A DNA stretch of 27,500 nucleotides from Symbiodinium natans (GCA_905221605.1 CAJNDS010000262.1:1-27500), one strand, 5' to 3'; positions 8,355 to 17,238 are shown, counted from the stretch's first letter. The notes: generated by a model from the sequence alone, not told the origin. Made by a program: numbers and translations.

Positions 8355-8779
8355 CAAAGAACTCAAGAACGTCCATGGAAGCCCACGGGCTAGGGTTGAT
8401 CTGACGGGGAACTGCCTGAAGCACATCGATGCGTGAATGGGAGGCTGGACTCATGCAGAGATCCGGGCTTGACGGGAACCCTAGCAAAAACTAAGATGTT
8501 CGCTGCTTCTTAGGAATATGAATACCCCAAAATTGAAAGTTACTCCCACGTCTCCCGAAGTGAAGCGTGGAGGGATGGCATACCCCAAGCAAGAACATCA
8601 GCAGCCAGGAGAAGAATTCCGACACCTACCCTGTGTTTTGCAATCTCGATCCCCGTGAGCCCCAGAGTCAGAAAGGGAACCGAAGCCTAGACAGGGAACT
8701 GCAGCCGCCCAAATGGGGGGTTCAAGGTATCCCAGAATTCCTTCTGTAGGACAGCTCCGCTCCCCAGAGGCACGGAAGA
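8355..8779. other. No confident gene
   Basis: One 60-codon plus frame (8567-8749) is hydrophilic and may be coding, but no splice sites or motif support it. Confidence 0.4.
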
Positions 8780-8867
8780 CCCTAAACCCTAAACCCTAAA
8801 CCCTAAACCCTAAACCCTAAACCCTAAACCCTAAACCCTAAACCCTAAACCCTAAACCCTAAACCCT
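8780..8867. repeat. Telomere-like array, CCCTAAA orientation, about 12 perfect units
   Basis: Perfect units. On the minus strand this is TTTAGGG lying just downstream of the exon ending at 8889. Confidence 0.97.
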
Positions 8868-8888
8868 GCGTAAAATAGCACTGCAAAC

Positions 8889-8999
8889 CTGCTTGGGGTA
8901 TCTTGGGGTCGGATTGAAGTTGTGGGCTCGCACCCTGGAGCTCAGGCTGCAGCCGCTCGTAGCTAGCACTGCATCGAGCACGGAGAACCGCCAGCCGTC
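8889..8999 (-). CDS. Candidate internal exon, unknown protein
   Basis: Exactly 37 codons, phase 0-0, from AAACAG|GAC to AAGCAG|GTTTGC, both strong sites. The peptide starts DGWRFSVLDAVLATSGC. A TTTAGGG array (minus-strand sense) follows 20 nt after the donor, and a family A element lies 30 nt before the acceptor, so both bordering introns carry repeats. Confidence 0.5.
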
Positions 9000-9028
9000 C
9001 TGTTTCTTTCTTTTTTGTTTGGTTCAGA

Positions 9029-9116
9029 TTGGGATGTTCCCACTAACAGTCCTCAATAGGGATTATGGCTCCCCCCCTCCCCCCCCGTTATAGTCCCTAT
9101 GAAGGACTGTTGGTAG
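9029..9116. mobile_element. Inverted-repeat element, family A copy 2
   Basis: Arms ACAGTCCTCAATAGGGATTAT (minus last base, 9046-9065) and ATAGTCCCTATGAAGGACTGT (from 9090) with poly-C between; GGGATGTTCCC at the left edge matches copies 1 and 3. Confidence 0.85.
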
Positions 9117-9657
9117 CTCAGAGTTTATGTATTCACGGTGTAGGAGTGTAGTAGTGGCAGGCTTCAAAGAGATTTCTTGGCACTCCGTTCCGCGTGTTTC
9201 GGTGGGATTCCTCTGAAACACAAGGCTAGGCTGCGAGGAAAAAGGGTGAGCCTTGAAAATAAATGTCAGCACACCTTTCAAGCGATCGAGCCTCCGGACA
9301 AAACAGCTGACCTTCCGATATGCATGTGGGCACTTCCTGACTGCAAAAGGCTCAGAACCACTGACGAATTGGCAGGCCCGTGGAGTTGCTACAATACCTT
9401 ACAGACCTTAAGCCTTTTAAAACCCCACCCACGAAAAGCAGAACCTCCCCTAAATTTCCTTAAGCTCTTGGGCCGTTCTGGGCCTGAACGCCCAGCGCCC
9501 CATCCCGGCATACCTACTAACATCCCACATCTCACCAAGACCCCATGCCCACGCGAAGAAAGCATTTCGGGCCTCGCCCGGAGAACTTTTGGATGATTCC
9601 AGATGTTTTCTTTACATGACCCTGCTGTGGAACTCCCCAACCCTATACATGCCTCAG
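9117..9657. other. No confident gene; 139-codon plus frame
   Basis: The plus frame 9177-9596 is long for this window but has no recognisable domain, is rich in Pro and Arg, and is overlapped by open minus frames. I would not call it. Confidence 0.4.
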
Positions 9658-9757
9658 TTGGGATGTTTCCTCTTACACTAACAGTCCTTAATCGGGATTA
9701 TAATAGGGGGTACAATAATCCCGTTTAAGGACTGTTCGTACAAGGGGGAACATCCAA
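9658..9757. mobile_element. Inverted-repeat element, family A copy 3
   Basis: Best-preserved copy: ACAGTCCTTAATCGGGATTA (9681-9700) pairs with TAATCCCGTTTAAGGACTGT (9716-9735); outer GGGATGTTTCCTCTT pairs with AAGGGGGAACATCC. About 100 bp. Confidence 0.9.
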
Positions 9758-9835
9758 ATGCCTCAGGATAGCAGGAGTTGCAGGAAGGTAAGTGCAGTTG
9801 GAGGCCACCTGGGCTGTTTCCATGTCCATGCTACT

Positions 9836-9971
9836 TGGAGGTTCATGGTACTTATTAACCAATTATAACTGTACTTATAACCCACTTATAGGCCCCTTAA
9901 GTGCCCTAATATGGCTATAAGCACGGTTATAAGTACAGTTATAAGTGGTTAATAAGCACCATGAACCTCCA
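9836..9971. repeat. Long inverted repeat / hairpin (about 50-bp arms)
   Basis: Left arm from TGGAGGTTCATGGT (9836) and right arm ending ACCATGAACCTCCA (9971) pair over about 50 bp with two or three mismatches; the arms share CTTATTAACCA and TATAACTGTACTTATAAC. Loop about 32 bp. It stops 2 nt before the stop codon of the ankyrin exon at 9974, so it would lie in that gene's 3' untranslated region on the minus strand. Confidence 0.92.
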
Positions 9972-9973
9972 TG

Positions 9974-10077
9974 CTATGCCCCTGCTCCCGAGCCGGTGGC
10001 CTTGTCTTTGTCATACGGCAGCACCAGTCCGATGGAATCATGCCCGGCATCCATGGCCAGCTGGAAAGGAGTTAGGC
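9974..10077 (-). CDS. Ankyrin-repeat terminal exon
   Basis: Acceptor CTCTCCTGCAAG|GC, preceded by the CCCTAAA sense of the array at 10088, then G-LTPFQLAMDAGHDSIGLVL: a variant ankyrin repeat (TPFQLA in place of TPLHLA). A short Gly/Ser/Ala tail ends at TAG (9974-9976). 33 codons plus stop, phase 1 start. It reads as the last repeat of an ankyrin protein whose upstream exons are not in the adjacent DNA. Confidence 0.65.
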
Positions 10078-10087
10078 CTTGCAGGAG

Positions 10088-10170
10088 AGGGTTTAGGGTT
10101 TAGGGTTTAGGGTTTAGGGTTTAGGGTTTAGGGTTCAGGGTTCAGGGTTCAGGGTTTAGGGTTTAGGGCT
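10088..10170. repeat. Telomere-like array, TTTAGGG orientation
   Basis: About eleven units, three of them TTCAGGG. C-rich on the coding (minus) strand of the ankyrin exon that starts ten bases away. Confidence 0.97.
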
Positions 10171-11597
10171 TGGAAGCCCCTTTGCTTGGGAGCTTCGGGG
10201 GTCTCGTTAAAGGCTTTATACATTGGCCCCCCCCACCACACACTGCTGCTGATACGCACGGAAAAGATTCGAGCTGTGTTCCTTCAGCGTCTAGGGGCTA
10301 TGTGAGTGGCCCAGCGCGCCTCCTTAAGTAGCCCTCCACAGTGTGTTATCAGAGCATGGTTTTCCATGTGGTCGGATTCCAATGTCATACGGGGCTGCCA
10401 TTGCAACCTATGTCTTTCTACAGGGGGCCACAGGAGCGCATGCCAGAAAATCGAATAACACCCCTGCCAGCATCTCTCCCCAACTCTGAGCCGTGACCTT
10501 TGGGACCCCCTGACTTACAACGACCGTTCGACCACTTTCCATTTTTGAGGCCCCTAACAAAGCTTCGTGCGCTGCTCACTTTCTTCGACGGCTCTTCTAG
10601 AGAGTGACATGATTGCTATCAGGAGTGCTGAGTCTGAATGTGAGTCTGGCAGACCTTAATTGCCAGGAGGTTCCTTGAGCCTCTCGTTTCTCTTGTTGCA
10701 GCTTCTTTCTTTGGGAGCAATGGGCCCTTACTGGGAGCTCTTGTATTCAAGCCCTTCTCTCTCTCTCTCTCTCTCTCTCTCCCTCCCTCTCTCTCACATC
10801 AATTCAAGCCCTTCTAAACCTATAAACGTTCAAAAAGGACTAGACATGACCGAACTTAAACCCTAAACCCCACACCCTCTGAAACGCTCCGCCCTAAACC
10901 TTCAACCCTTTTCGCCCAAGCCTCTGACCCAACACTTCTAAACCCAGTAAACCTTGATTCCCATGAGAGACCATATGAGCCGCGGAGCCTCCTAGGCCCT
11001 TTGCGTCCTGACGGCTTCGGAAATGAAGTCGGGGGTAAGACTGATTCAGGCGGGTTTAGGGTTTAGGGTGCGGGGTTTTCGTGCCTAACCCTTAAGGGAA
11101 TAAGGCCAATTACTATTTGGGCATCCTATTTAGAGGGTGATGTAGGAATGAACAAGTCAATGCTTCTTTTTTGGGTTCCTGCCATAACTGCTTCCATCAT
11201 CATAACTAGGCCCCTGCCACCCCTCCCCCTCCCCCCCTCCTCGACTATCGAACACAAGACCCAAACAACAGCCTGTGGCCTCGCCTTGCAAGGCCTCATG
11301 CGCGCCCAAGAATATCTAGGAGCAGCCACAACATCAGAGAAGCAATAGAAGAGGCCCCTATATGTCTCTCATTCTGCCGGATCCTTTACTGTAGAGAGTT
11401 TACAGTAGAATCTCAGTAGAAGGATCTCGCTTTCCTTTTTGTTCGCAGGTTCTCTCTGCCTATGAGTTTATTCGGAACCCCGGACTTCCTGCACTCAAAG
11501 GAGAGCCTCCCAAACTTGAAGCCTCGAAGCCGCCTGGAACATTGTGGCCTTCAGTAAAGGCCGGGGCCTTGTGATGCGCAGTGGAAGCCCAAACCTC
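10171..11597. other. No gene; microsatellite and short telomere-like pieces
   Basis: Contains a (TC)n microsatellite at 10757-10797, short CCCTAAA (10858-10870) and TTTAGGG (11053-11069) pieces, and a polypyrimidine patch at 11220-11240. Open frames on both strands around 11126-11348 lack motifs. Confidence 0.5.
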
Positions 11598-11738
11598 TAA
11601 CCCTAAACCCGATGAACCCTAAACCCTAAGCCCGAAGCCCTAAATCCTATGAACCCTAAGCCCTAAACCCTATGAACCCTAAACCCTATGAACCCTATGA
11701 ACCCTATGAACCCTATGAACCCTATGAACCCTAAGCCC
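11598..11738. repeat. Variant telomere-like array with 9-bp units
   Basis: CCCTAAA units alternate with a derived 9-bp unit CCCTATGAA, which is repeated five times in tandem at 11684-11728. On the plus strand this reads Met-Asn-Pro repeats, an artefact of the unit length. G-rich on the minus strand, starting right after the ankyrin stop at 11747. Confidence 0.95.
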
Positions 11739-11746
11739 TCCAACTG

Positions 11747-11844
11747 TCATGAGGTGCTTGCGTCCTGGGGCGCCCCAGCTTCGATGAGCAACTTGACGAC
11801 GGCCAGGTGGCCGTGTCCAGCAGCCAGATGCAGTGGATGCATGC
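11747..11844 (-). CDS. Ankyrin-repeat terminal exon
   Basis: G-MHPLHLAAGHGHLAVVKLL then IEAGAPQDASTS and a TGA (11747-11749): a textbook single ankyrin repeat with helix-turn-helix and GA-x-x-D loop. It starts at CTGGAG|GC in phase 1 inside the Gly codon. The variant telomere-like array begins within 10 nt of the stop. Upstream exons are not apparent. Confidence 0.75.
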
Positions 11845-12837
11845 CTCCAGTGCTTTTTGGGGGGGACTTCGAGGCTTCGGATCATCTAGGGGGGCTATTC
11901 TTGCCTCTAGAAGTTGCCTCTTGCTTTTGGGGGTATCGGATCGTATCGGGGCTATTTTTAGCATTCAAGGCCCCTAGAAGGGAGTCTCTCACTGCAACGC
12001 GTGCGAAAGCTGTGAAAGCAGAAGGTCACGCTGGTCACCCTGCAAGCCCTGAGACCACCGTACCTTGAAACGAAATGGGTTTAGGGCTTCGGGTTTAGGG
12101 CCCTTCCGCTTTGCATTCGAGCGCAGTCACAGCTTGTGAGTAGCGAAGAGGCGTATCGATACATGCGAAATCCCGTAGTCGACAACAGTATCGATCGCTG
12201 CTTATTGCTTTTTCCCAGCTTTTTCTGCTTCTTGCATGTCGCTTAACTTATTCGTTGCATTTGTGCTTGTTGCTCATGCCTTCTGCTTCCTGTGTTTCTC
12301 TCATATCTTGGTTTCGTCTGAGCCCTTTGACCGCTTGTGATAAGCGTGCATGCTCCATGGCCTGTCGCCCTGAACCCAGACGTGGCTTGTGGCGTGCAGA
12401 CTTGCTGACAAGTAGTTGCCTGAAGTCCCTTAAACCCTAAACCCTAAATTTCTTCTGGTCGGTTGAAGCTGTCCAACCAGCAAAGTCATCAGACCAATGA
12501 CCCAAGAGGAGCACGCCACTCGTGACTTGCCACAGGTTGGAGCTTTGAGTGGTTTCTGAGGCAGAGGTCTGAACTCTTTTGTTCTGCGCTGTTGGCTTCT
12601 CGTTCTTGGGGAAGTCATTAGTTATGGGCGATTGGTCACGACTCAGTCACAACTGGCGTTCAATCATTCGTTGCCAGTTGTTCATGTTCATCGATGCTCT
12701 TCTCCTAAACTGGTCGGTTCTTGATGAAGGAGTGTTCATCGTTAAGTGCTAATTCTCCGCTTCAAATATCATGATTTTCTGAGTGCTGGGCCGAACGCAT
12801 CGCAAGCATCCTGGCTCGGGGAGGTTCAGGGTTGAGG
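11845..12837. other. No gene; short telomere-like pieces and one small hairpin
   Basis: TTTAGGG pieces at 12078-12100 and CCCTAAA at 12431-12449. CAACTGGC (12650-12657) pairs with GCCAGTTG (12673-12680). The 126-codon plus frame at 11688 is an artefact of the 9-bp repeat and the antisense of the ankyrin exon. Confidence 0.5.
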
Positions 12838-12908
12838 GTGCAGGGTGGCGTAGGCTGACGCAGGGTGACGAAGGGCGACGTAGCGTGACGTAGGGTGATG
12901 TAGGGAGT
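12838..12908. repeat. Tandem repeat, about 10-bp unit
   Basis: Seven imperfect copies of a unit close to GTGACGTAGG (variants GGCGTAGGCT, GTGACGAAGG, GCGACGTAGC). Unrelated in length to the telomere-like unit though both contain AGGGT. Confidence 0.8.
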
Positions 12909-13313
12909 AGGGCAGTTCAGAGGGTTTGGAGTTTCACGTTTTAGGACAAAGTTCAGCGCTTGGGTCGCAAGGCTTCAGGTGTCGGGTCATCCTGAGTGCT
13001 CATCAACTGCTCAACCAAAACTCTACGTCTCATAGTAACCCAAAGTAACTTCCCAAGACGGCCTCTAGATCAGCCCCCCAAAGTTTGTATCTGTCTTCGA
13101 TACCACCCTGTATCCCTGAAGTAGGAACGTAGGAATGCCTGCGAATCGAAAGAATTGGCAGCCCCAACCCCAAACTTCCCCAAAACACACTGGGCATGTA
13201 TCAGCTAGATCAGATATTTATTGTCATGTATAAGGTTTACTAAACAATTGTCAATCTCTTTACACAAACAAACGGCATCTTCGTATGTGTATGTATCAGG
13301 CATACGCTTTACA
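12909..13313. other. No gene recognised
   Basis: No motif-bearing frame, array or hairpin seen. A minus frame from 13450 to 13205 overlaps other open frames. Confidence 0.45.
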
Positions 13314-13396
13314 TCAACGGCGTACGGTGTGCATGCACCCAGTGGCAGCAGCCTTTGCGGCTCCGCTGGCCAGGAGCGCCTTGACAGGGATACCCC
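13314..13396 (-). CDS. Possible ankyrin-like terminal exon
   Basis: After a GTGAAG|GG acceptor in phase 1, the minus strand reads GGIPVKALLASGAAKAAA and then TGCMHTVRR and a TGA. VKALLASGAAK matches the second helix and loop of an ankyrin repeat, but the TPLH half is absent. Position of the acceptor in the Gly codon matches the other ankyrin exons. Confidence 0.35.
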
Positions 13397-13754
13397 CTTC
13401 ACCACAAGAGCACGTTGTTTTTTTCCCGCCCGCATAGCCGGACGGACCACTCAGCAGGGATACACGGGCTTCGGGCTGACAGTTCCCCAGAAGCCAGGAA
13501 TCATCATTCATGGGGCTACGGCACGGGCACGTGTCTGGGCGTCTCCCCAAAACCCTAAACCCTACTAAACCCTTTTTGGGGGCTGTTGGCGTGGGCAAGC
13601 GGGTCGGTCTGAGATTGTCTTGAGGCTTTGGGGTTCTTCTCAAAGACTGAGCTTCAGGGCTCCGGGCTTCAAGTCAACATTCACAGATGCACTTTGGGAC
13701 GTAGGACCCGACTTTAGATTCAAAGGGGATAAGGTAAAGAGACAAACCTCCTTT
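13397..13754. other. No gene recognised
   Basis: Open frames on both strands without motif; two CCCTAAA-like pieces near 13552-13570. Confidence 0.45.
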
Positions 13755-13840
13755 TGGTTCCCTCTCATACTAATGGGGATGAAAGCGCTCCCTGATGTCA
13801 TCCTTATTGGGACTGTTAGTAACTATCAGGGGGAACATCT
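13755..13840. mobile_element. Inverted-repeat element, family A copy 4 (diverged)
   Basis: GTTCCCTCTCATACTAA (13757-13773) pairs imperfectly with TTAGTAACTATCAGGGGGAAC (13816-13836). The right end GGGACTGTTAGTAACTATCA and GGGGGAACATC match copies 1-3. Confidence 0.75.
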
Positions 13841-14047
13841 CAAATGTTCCTGTAAGAGCCCAAAACCCCCTCCGATCCTGACACCTGCGTTGTGAGTCCA
13901 ATCCATTGCTCACCTACTGGGAATTAAGATTCAAGAGGTCAACTTCTTGTTGCCTTACAGTTTAGGCTTTTCTGTCTTGCTGCCACCCGCATGGCTTAGG
14001 TCTAACCCTCTGTCACAAACTGCTTCCGCAGACCCCGCCGCCCTGGC
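13841..14047. other. No gene recognised
   Basis: Short unannotated interval with a plausible plus-strand acceptor (TTGCCTTACAG) but no clear exon after it. Confidence 0.4.
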
Positions 14048-14089
14048 GGGTTTAGGGCTTCGGGTTTAGGGTTTAGGGTTTAGGGTTTC
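14048..14089. repeat. Telomere-like array, TTTAGGG orientation
   Basis: Six units including one GCTTCGGG variant. Relative to the minus-strand exon at 14131 this array is C-rich and downstream, the one clear exception to the orientation rule described in the findings. Confidence 0.95.
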
Positions 14090-14130
14090 CTGAATGCCAA
14101 GCCTCCAAAGACATCGAAACTACCAAACAC

Positions 14131-14195
14131 CCTGAGAGTCATGGCCTTCACCGCCTCGACTTGCCCATTCCTGGCTGCGATGTGTAGGTCCGTGC
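14131..14195 (-). CDS. Ankyrin-repeat exon (partial repeat)
   Basis: After CTGGACGAAG|GC (phase 1 in the Gly codon) the minus strand reads G-TDLHIAARNGQVEAVKAMT, the strand and both helices of one ankyrin repeat. A donor CTCAGG|GTGTTTGG closes it at 14131 (phase 0). Without that acceptor the frame stays open upstream to about 14240. Confidence 0.65.
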
Positions 14196-14285
14196 CTTCG
14201 TCCAGGCCGTCAAGAAGGGCAATGTGAGAAAGCATTTCGAGGTTTGGGCGTAGTCTCGGGGTCCTTCTGAGGGATGGAAGCTCAC

Positions 14286-14409
14286 TTGCTTGATTGCTGC
14301 TTGTGTGCTTCTTCGGTGCCTTTGAGTTAGCTGCTCGGAAATGTGATTTCGGACTTCTTCGGTTTCAAGGAAAGGCAGGACCTCACCAAGTGAGGCCAAA
14401 ATGGAGTAT
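14286..14409 (-). CDS. Candidate exon upstream of the ankyrin exon
   Basis: A strong acceptor (AATTTGTTTCAG|A at 14411-14410) and donor (AAGCAA|GTGAGC) bracket 124 nt. The peptide YSILASLGEVLPFLETEEV then charged helix (NHISEQLTQRHRRSTQ) looks genuinely coding. It probably belongs with the ankyrin exon 90 nt downstream, but the phases (0 then 1) do not match, so one boundary or an extra exon is missing. Confidence 0.55.
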
Positions 14410-14802
14410 CTGAAACAAATTGAGCCATCGCCCCTTTCGTTGACGACATGTTGGCCTGCCCAGCCTGACCTTCATGGGCTCTCCTTCCACCAACTGGAAG
14501 TGGGCACAAAGTATGAATCATTAACCTCCAGTGCCTCAACCCCACTCCTCGGACCTGACATGCCGCACTGAGTTTTGGAAGGCTTTTGATGTGCACGGTT
14601 CAAGAAGGATGTCCTGAGGTGCAGATGCAGTATGCTGGGCTCCTGGCCAGTGTCCTGGCAGCACATGTGGCAGACAGCTGTGTGAAGTGGTTGGGTGTGG
14701 ATGAAGCCCGTAAACCCGAAGCCCTAAGCGGCCTCAACTCTGAGCATGAGCTACATCAATCAAAGCGCCGTCCAGCACTATAGTACAAGATGTCATCCCC
14801 CA
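14410..14802. other. No confident gene
   Basis: Open frames on both strands (14472-14666 minus, 14586-14783 plus) overlap and neither has a motif. Confidence 0.4.
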
Positions 14803-14850
14803 TTGAACCCTAAACCCTAAACCCTAAACCCTAAACCCTAAACCCTAAGC
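14803..14850. repeat. Telomere-like array, CCCTAAA orientation
   Basis: Six perfect units and a terminal CCCTAAG. Confidence 0.96.
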
Positions 14851-15059
14851 CCTCACCCTGTTGAACCTAAAACAGAGCCCCCCATGTCCCAGGTTGACTA
14901 TGGTGGGCTTCGGAGTTTCAAAGGGGCCCCCCTTTTGCAGGGGAGTCTTGATAGTAGACTCATGGTTTAGGGTTGTGACATCTTCAGTGCCCGGAGGTTC
15001 AGGCAACACGCCAGAGCCTGGCTGTTCATGGAGGTTAACGGGGAGATATCCTAGGTAGG
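14851..15059. other. No gene recognised
   Basis: Both strands open (65 and 82 codons) without motif. Confidence 0.4.
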
Positions 15060-15112
15060 ATGGCCTGGGTAAGCACAAGAAGAATAACCACAATGACGAT
15101 GACCACCCTTTG
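15060..15112 (-). repeat. Triplet-like tract coding a Val/Ile/Leu-rich stretch
   Basis: One minus-strand frame reads VVIVIVVILLVLTQAI from an ACN-type tract, like the Val-rich tracts at 1.4, 4.4 and 7.3 kb. No ankyrin exon follows it here. Confidence 0.4.
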
Positions 15113-15263
15113 AACCCTACGGTCTTTTTCGAAGGGTCAGTGTAAGGGCTGATTCTAGGGCCGCAATAACGTTAATGGGGTTCCGGGGCAGGGGGGGAGG
15201 GGGGCAAATATTATAGTTGTGACCAGAAGGGAATTTGTTTAGTAATTACCCTAAACCCTCAAC

Positions 15264-15381
15264 CCCTGTTAGGGGAGTCCTCGGCCGCCAGTGGGTTGAA
15301 CCGCAGCACAGCGGGAGCAGCGGTCTGGTCGTTGCTGCGCGTGTCCCAGATCCTCAAGTCAAGGGCAATTCGCCACCGGAC
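15264..15381 (-). CDS. Candidate exon, faint phytanoyl-CoA dioxygenase-like look
   Basis: AAAG|GTC acceptor and AACAGGG|GTTGAGGG donor enclose VRWRIALDLRIWDTRSND and a Pro/Ala-rich tail (AAPAVLRFNPLAAEDSP). The R-W-x-x-x-L-D-L-R pattern is typical of the C-terminal strand of phytanoyl-CoA dioxygenase-family (Fe/2-oxoglutarate) proteins, but no metal-binding His is visible, so the family call is weak. On the coding strand the upstream intron ends in C-rich telomere-like DNA (15392-15560) and the donor sits in a G-rich telomere-like piece (15246-15263): arrays flank both ends. Confidence 0.45.
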
Positions 15382-15391
15382 CTTTAGGTTT

Positions 15392-15560
15392 TTTCAGTTT
15401 AGAGTTAAGGGTTTGAAGTTCAGGGTTTAGGGTTTGAAGTTTAGGGGCTAAGGTTTGGGATTGGAGTTTAGGGTTTAGGGTTTGAAGTTCAGGGTTTAGG
15501 GTTTGAAGTTTAGGGTTTAAGGTTTGGGGTTGGAGCTTAGGGTTTAGGGTTTGGGGTTGC
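15392..15560. repeat. Degenerate telomere-like array, TTTAGGG orientation
   Basis: TTTAGGG units mixed with longer variants TTTGAAGTTCAGGG and TTTGGGGTTGGAG. The higher-order unit of about 28 bp (TTTGAAGTT.. AGGGTTTAGGG) recurs about three times. It lies inside the candidate intron 15382-15589. Confidence 0.9.
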
Positions 15561-15589
15561 TTGGTTTCTGGCATGTCTGGGATGCTTAC

Positions 15590-15628
15590 ACCTATAGGTG
15601 TCAGAAGGCAGCCATCGAGGTAACCCGA
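15590..15628 (-). CDS. Possible small exon preceding 15381
   Basis: Thirteen codons, SGYLDGCLLTPIG, ending at a strong GGT|GTAAGC donor in phase 0, which matches the phase of the exon at 15381. D-G-C-L-L-x-P-x-G resembles the NGCL-x-x-x-PGSH region of phytanoyl-CoA dioxygenases, supporting the order, but the exon is short and the acceptor (GTGAG) only fair. Confidence 0.3.
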
Positions 15629-16392
15629 CTCACAACCGCATCTTAATAGTTACCCCATGTTCATGTTTCTGGCAAGCTATTAGGGACATCAGGGACTCAC
15701 GATTCAGAGGTGCCGCAAGCCAATGAAGCTTCACGAGCCGCTCCCGGACCAGTCTTGGAGGTTTTGTTTTCTGGGAGTGGTAGATCTTGGAGGGCTTCTT
15801 GGGATCTTGGCATGGTTTTGTCTGTAGAGTTCTTAGGACGAGGACCCCATAACAAATGTAGGGATTCGCAATTTATATATATATATACATATATCTACAT
15901 TTCTCTCTCTCTCTCTGCCTATATACGAACACATGCCACGTAGATACCTTTGCATCACACATCCCCTTCCTTTGCCTTAGTATCTGGCCCTCAGGAGCCT
16001 CTGACAGACCTTTTGAGCACCGCATGCAGCATTCCACAAAAAAGACTCAGGTAGGGGACCCGCTGAGACCCTGAAATTTTAGAGGTTAGGTTTGATGCTA
16101 CTGGCTTAGGAACCAACCGTAATTCTCAAGCCAGGATCGTGGAGGTGTGCTGGTAGGTCATCTCCTTAACCGGGGCCGCTCCTCCCGCAACTGCCGGCTT
16201 CTTGTGCATAACCTGGAAGCTTCTGGGGGCTTCAGCACACTCCCCATAAAAAAACTCAACATGGAGGGCTTTGTGGGGAGCCTCTTTGAGGAAGCTAGGT
16301 TAAGGGCTGCCAGGAGCTTCGCTGCGAATGAATGGAGGGCTTCGGTCTTAAGTTCGAGGCCTTTCATACAAGCAAAGTTTCTTGGGGGTTCA
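15629..16392. other. No confident gene; AT/TC microsatellite
   Basis: Plus frames at 15710-15943 and 16147-16413 have no motif. A compound (TA)n-(TC)n microsatellite spans about 15873-15917. Confidence 0.5.
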
Positions 16393-16448
16393 AGGCTAAA
16401 CCCTAGGCCCTAACCCTAAACCCCAACTCCTAAACCCTAAACCCTCAT
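16393..16448. repeat. Telomere-like array, CCCTAAA orientation, degenerate
   Basis: About seven units with CCCTAGG, CCTAACC and CCCAACT variants. Confidence 0.92.
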
Positions 16449-16508
16449 GATCAAGGCTCCCTATATGACTTCAAGACTGAAGGCTTGACCCCCCCCCCCA
16501 TGCATGAG

Positions 16509-16551
16509 CTGCAGGAGGAGGCGGAGTCAAGCTCCTCCTCCCCATCTTGGG
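16509..16551 (+). CDS. Possible short exon after a poly-C acceptor tract
   Basis: A poly-C run (16489-16499) and CATGCATGAG|CTG acceptor lead into LQEEAESSSSSPSW, closing at TTGGG|GTCTACG beside a family C element. The same poly-C plus AG arrangement precedes three stronger exons. GAGGAGG and CCTCCTC within the exon also form a hairpin, so it may be only simple sequence. Confidence 0.28.
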
Positions 16552-16557
16552 GTCTAC

Positions 16558-16640
16558 GAGAGTAGGGGACCCCTAAACAAGACCCCCGCCAAATTAGCAG
16601 GATTCCCTTTAGAATAAGGACCCCAATAAGGTACCCCGAA
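16558..16640. mobile_element. Repeat element, family C copy 1
   Basis: Alignable by eye with 24420-24488: both run AGGGGACCCC ... ATAAGGACCCCAA.AAGGTACCCC. The GGGG-ACC and GGTACCCC ends are weakly inverted. In copy 2 the element forms the end of an intron. Confidence 0.65.
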
Positions 16641-16787
16641 TTTCGGAAACCACCATCTCACTCCTCTTCCGATGCCATTGCGGCTCGGTTGGGCAAAGTA
16701 GGGCCAGCCGAAAGGACACGGTGAAACACAAGCCTCCTGGAAACAAACCTCTAAATCCTAAACTTCCCTAAAAACCCTCTAAACCCA

Positions 16788-16824
16788 CCCCTCCCCCCCC
16801 CAAAAAAAAAAAAAAAAAAAAAAA
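16788..16824. repeat. Poly-C then poly-A run
   Basis: Ten Cs followed by about 23 As. Might be a retrotransposed poly-A tail, but no coding or SINE-like body was recognised upstream. Confidence 0.9.
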
Positions 16825-17238
16825 GACCTGAGCCTTAAACTTCTTGAACCCCATGAAGCCATGCAATTTAGGGGCCTGAATAATTGGAACAGGGTTTTGG
16901 GGATTATGATCGTACAATTACAAAGGGCCCATATGGGAACATTATTGGTAATCATTCCGACCCCTGGAGCAAACACGGCCCAAGCGCCTCCTTAATCCGA
17001 TGCTTCTCCTCTGGGATGGGGCCAAGTGCCTCCTCTGCCGCCTGAATGGGGCGTTTCAAGAATTTGGGTGGGGGGGGGAGGGCTCCATGTTTGCAGCGCG
17101 TCTTTATCTCTGTTTTTTTTGGAAGGGGTGGGGGGGGGGGGGGGGGGTGGGCCGAAATTTCGCGCATTTGGCAGTTTAGGGCTATAGCCTGTTCAGTATG
17201 GAACACCTGTATCCTAGCGGTCCTAGCAGCCTAGCAGA
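16825..17238. other. No gene; poly-G tracts
   Basis: 3' flank of the helicase gene (minus strand). Long G runs at 17066-17082 and 17126-17150. Frames through them are artefacts. Confidence 0.6.

Noticed and set aside
9177-9596. 139-codon plus-strand frame as a gene
   Set aside because: No motif, Pro/Arg-rich low-quality composition, overlapping open frames and no splice context.
10757-10797. Ser/Leu repeat protein in the frame at 10660-10866
   Set aside because: Translation of a (TC)n microsatellite.
11688-12068. A 126-codon frame starting with Met-Asn-Pro repeats
   Set aside because: The repeat arises from the 9-bp CCCTATGAA unit and the rest is antisense to an ankyrin exon.
14390-14410. 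Spliced-leader relic (minus strand CCATTTTGGCCTCA resembles part of the dinoflagellate leader)
   Set aside because: Only about ten contiguous bases match, the upstream half does not, and the site lies inside a candidate exon just after a strong acceptor.
16788-16824. Retroposed poly-A tail
   Set aside because: No gene-like or SINE-like body precedes it and homopolymers are common throughout the window.
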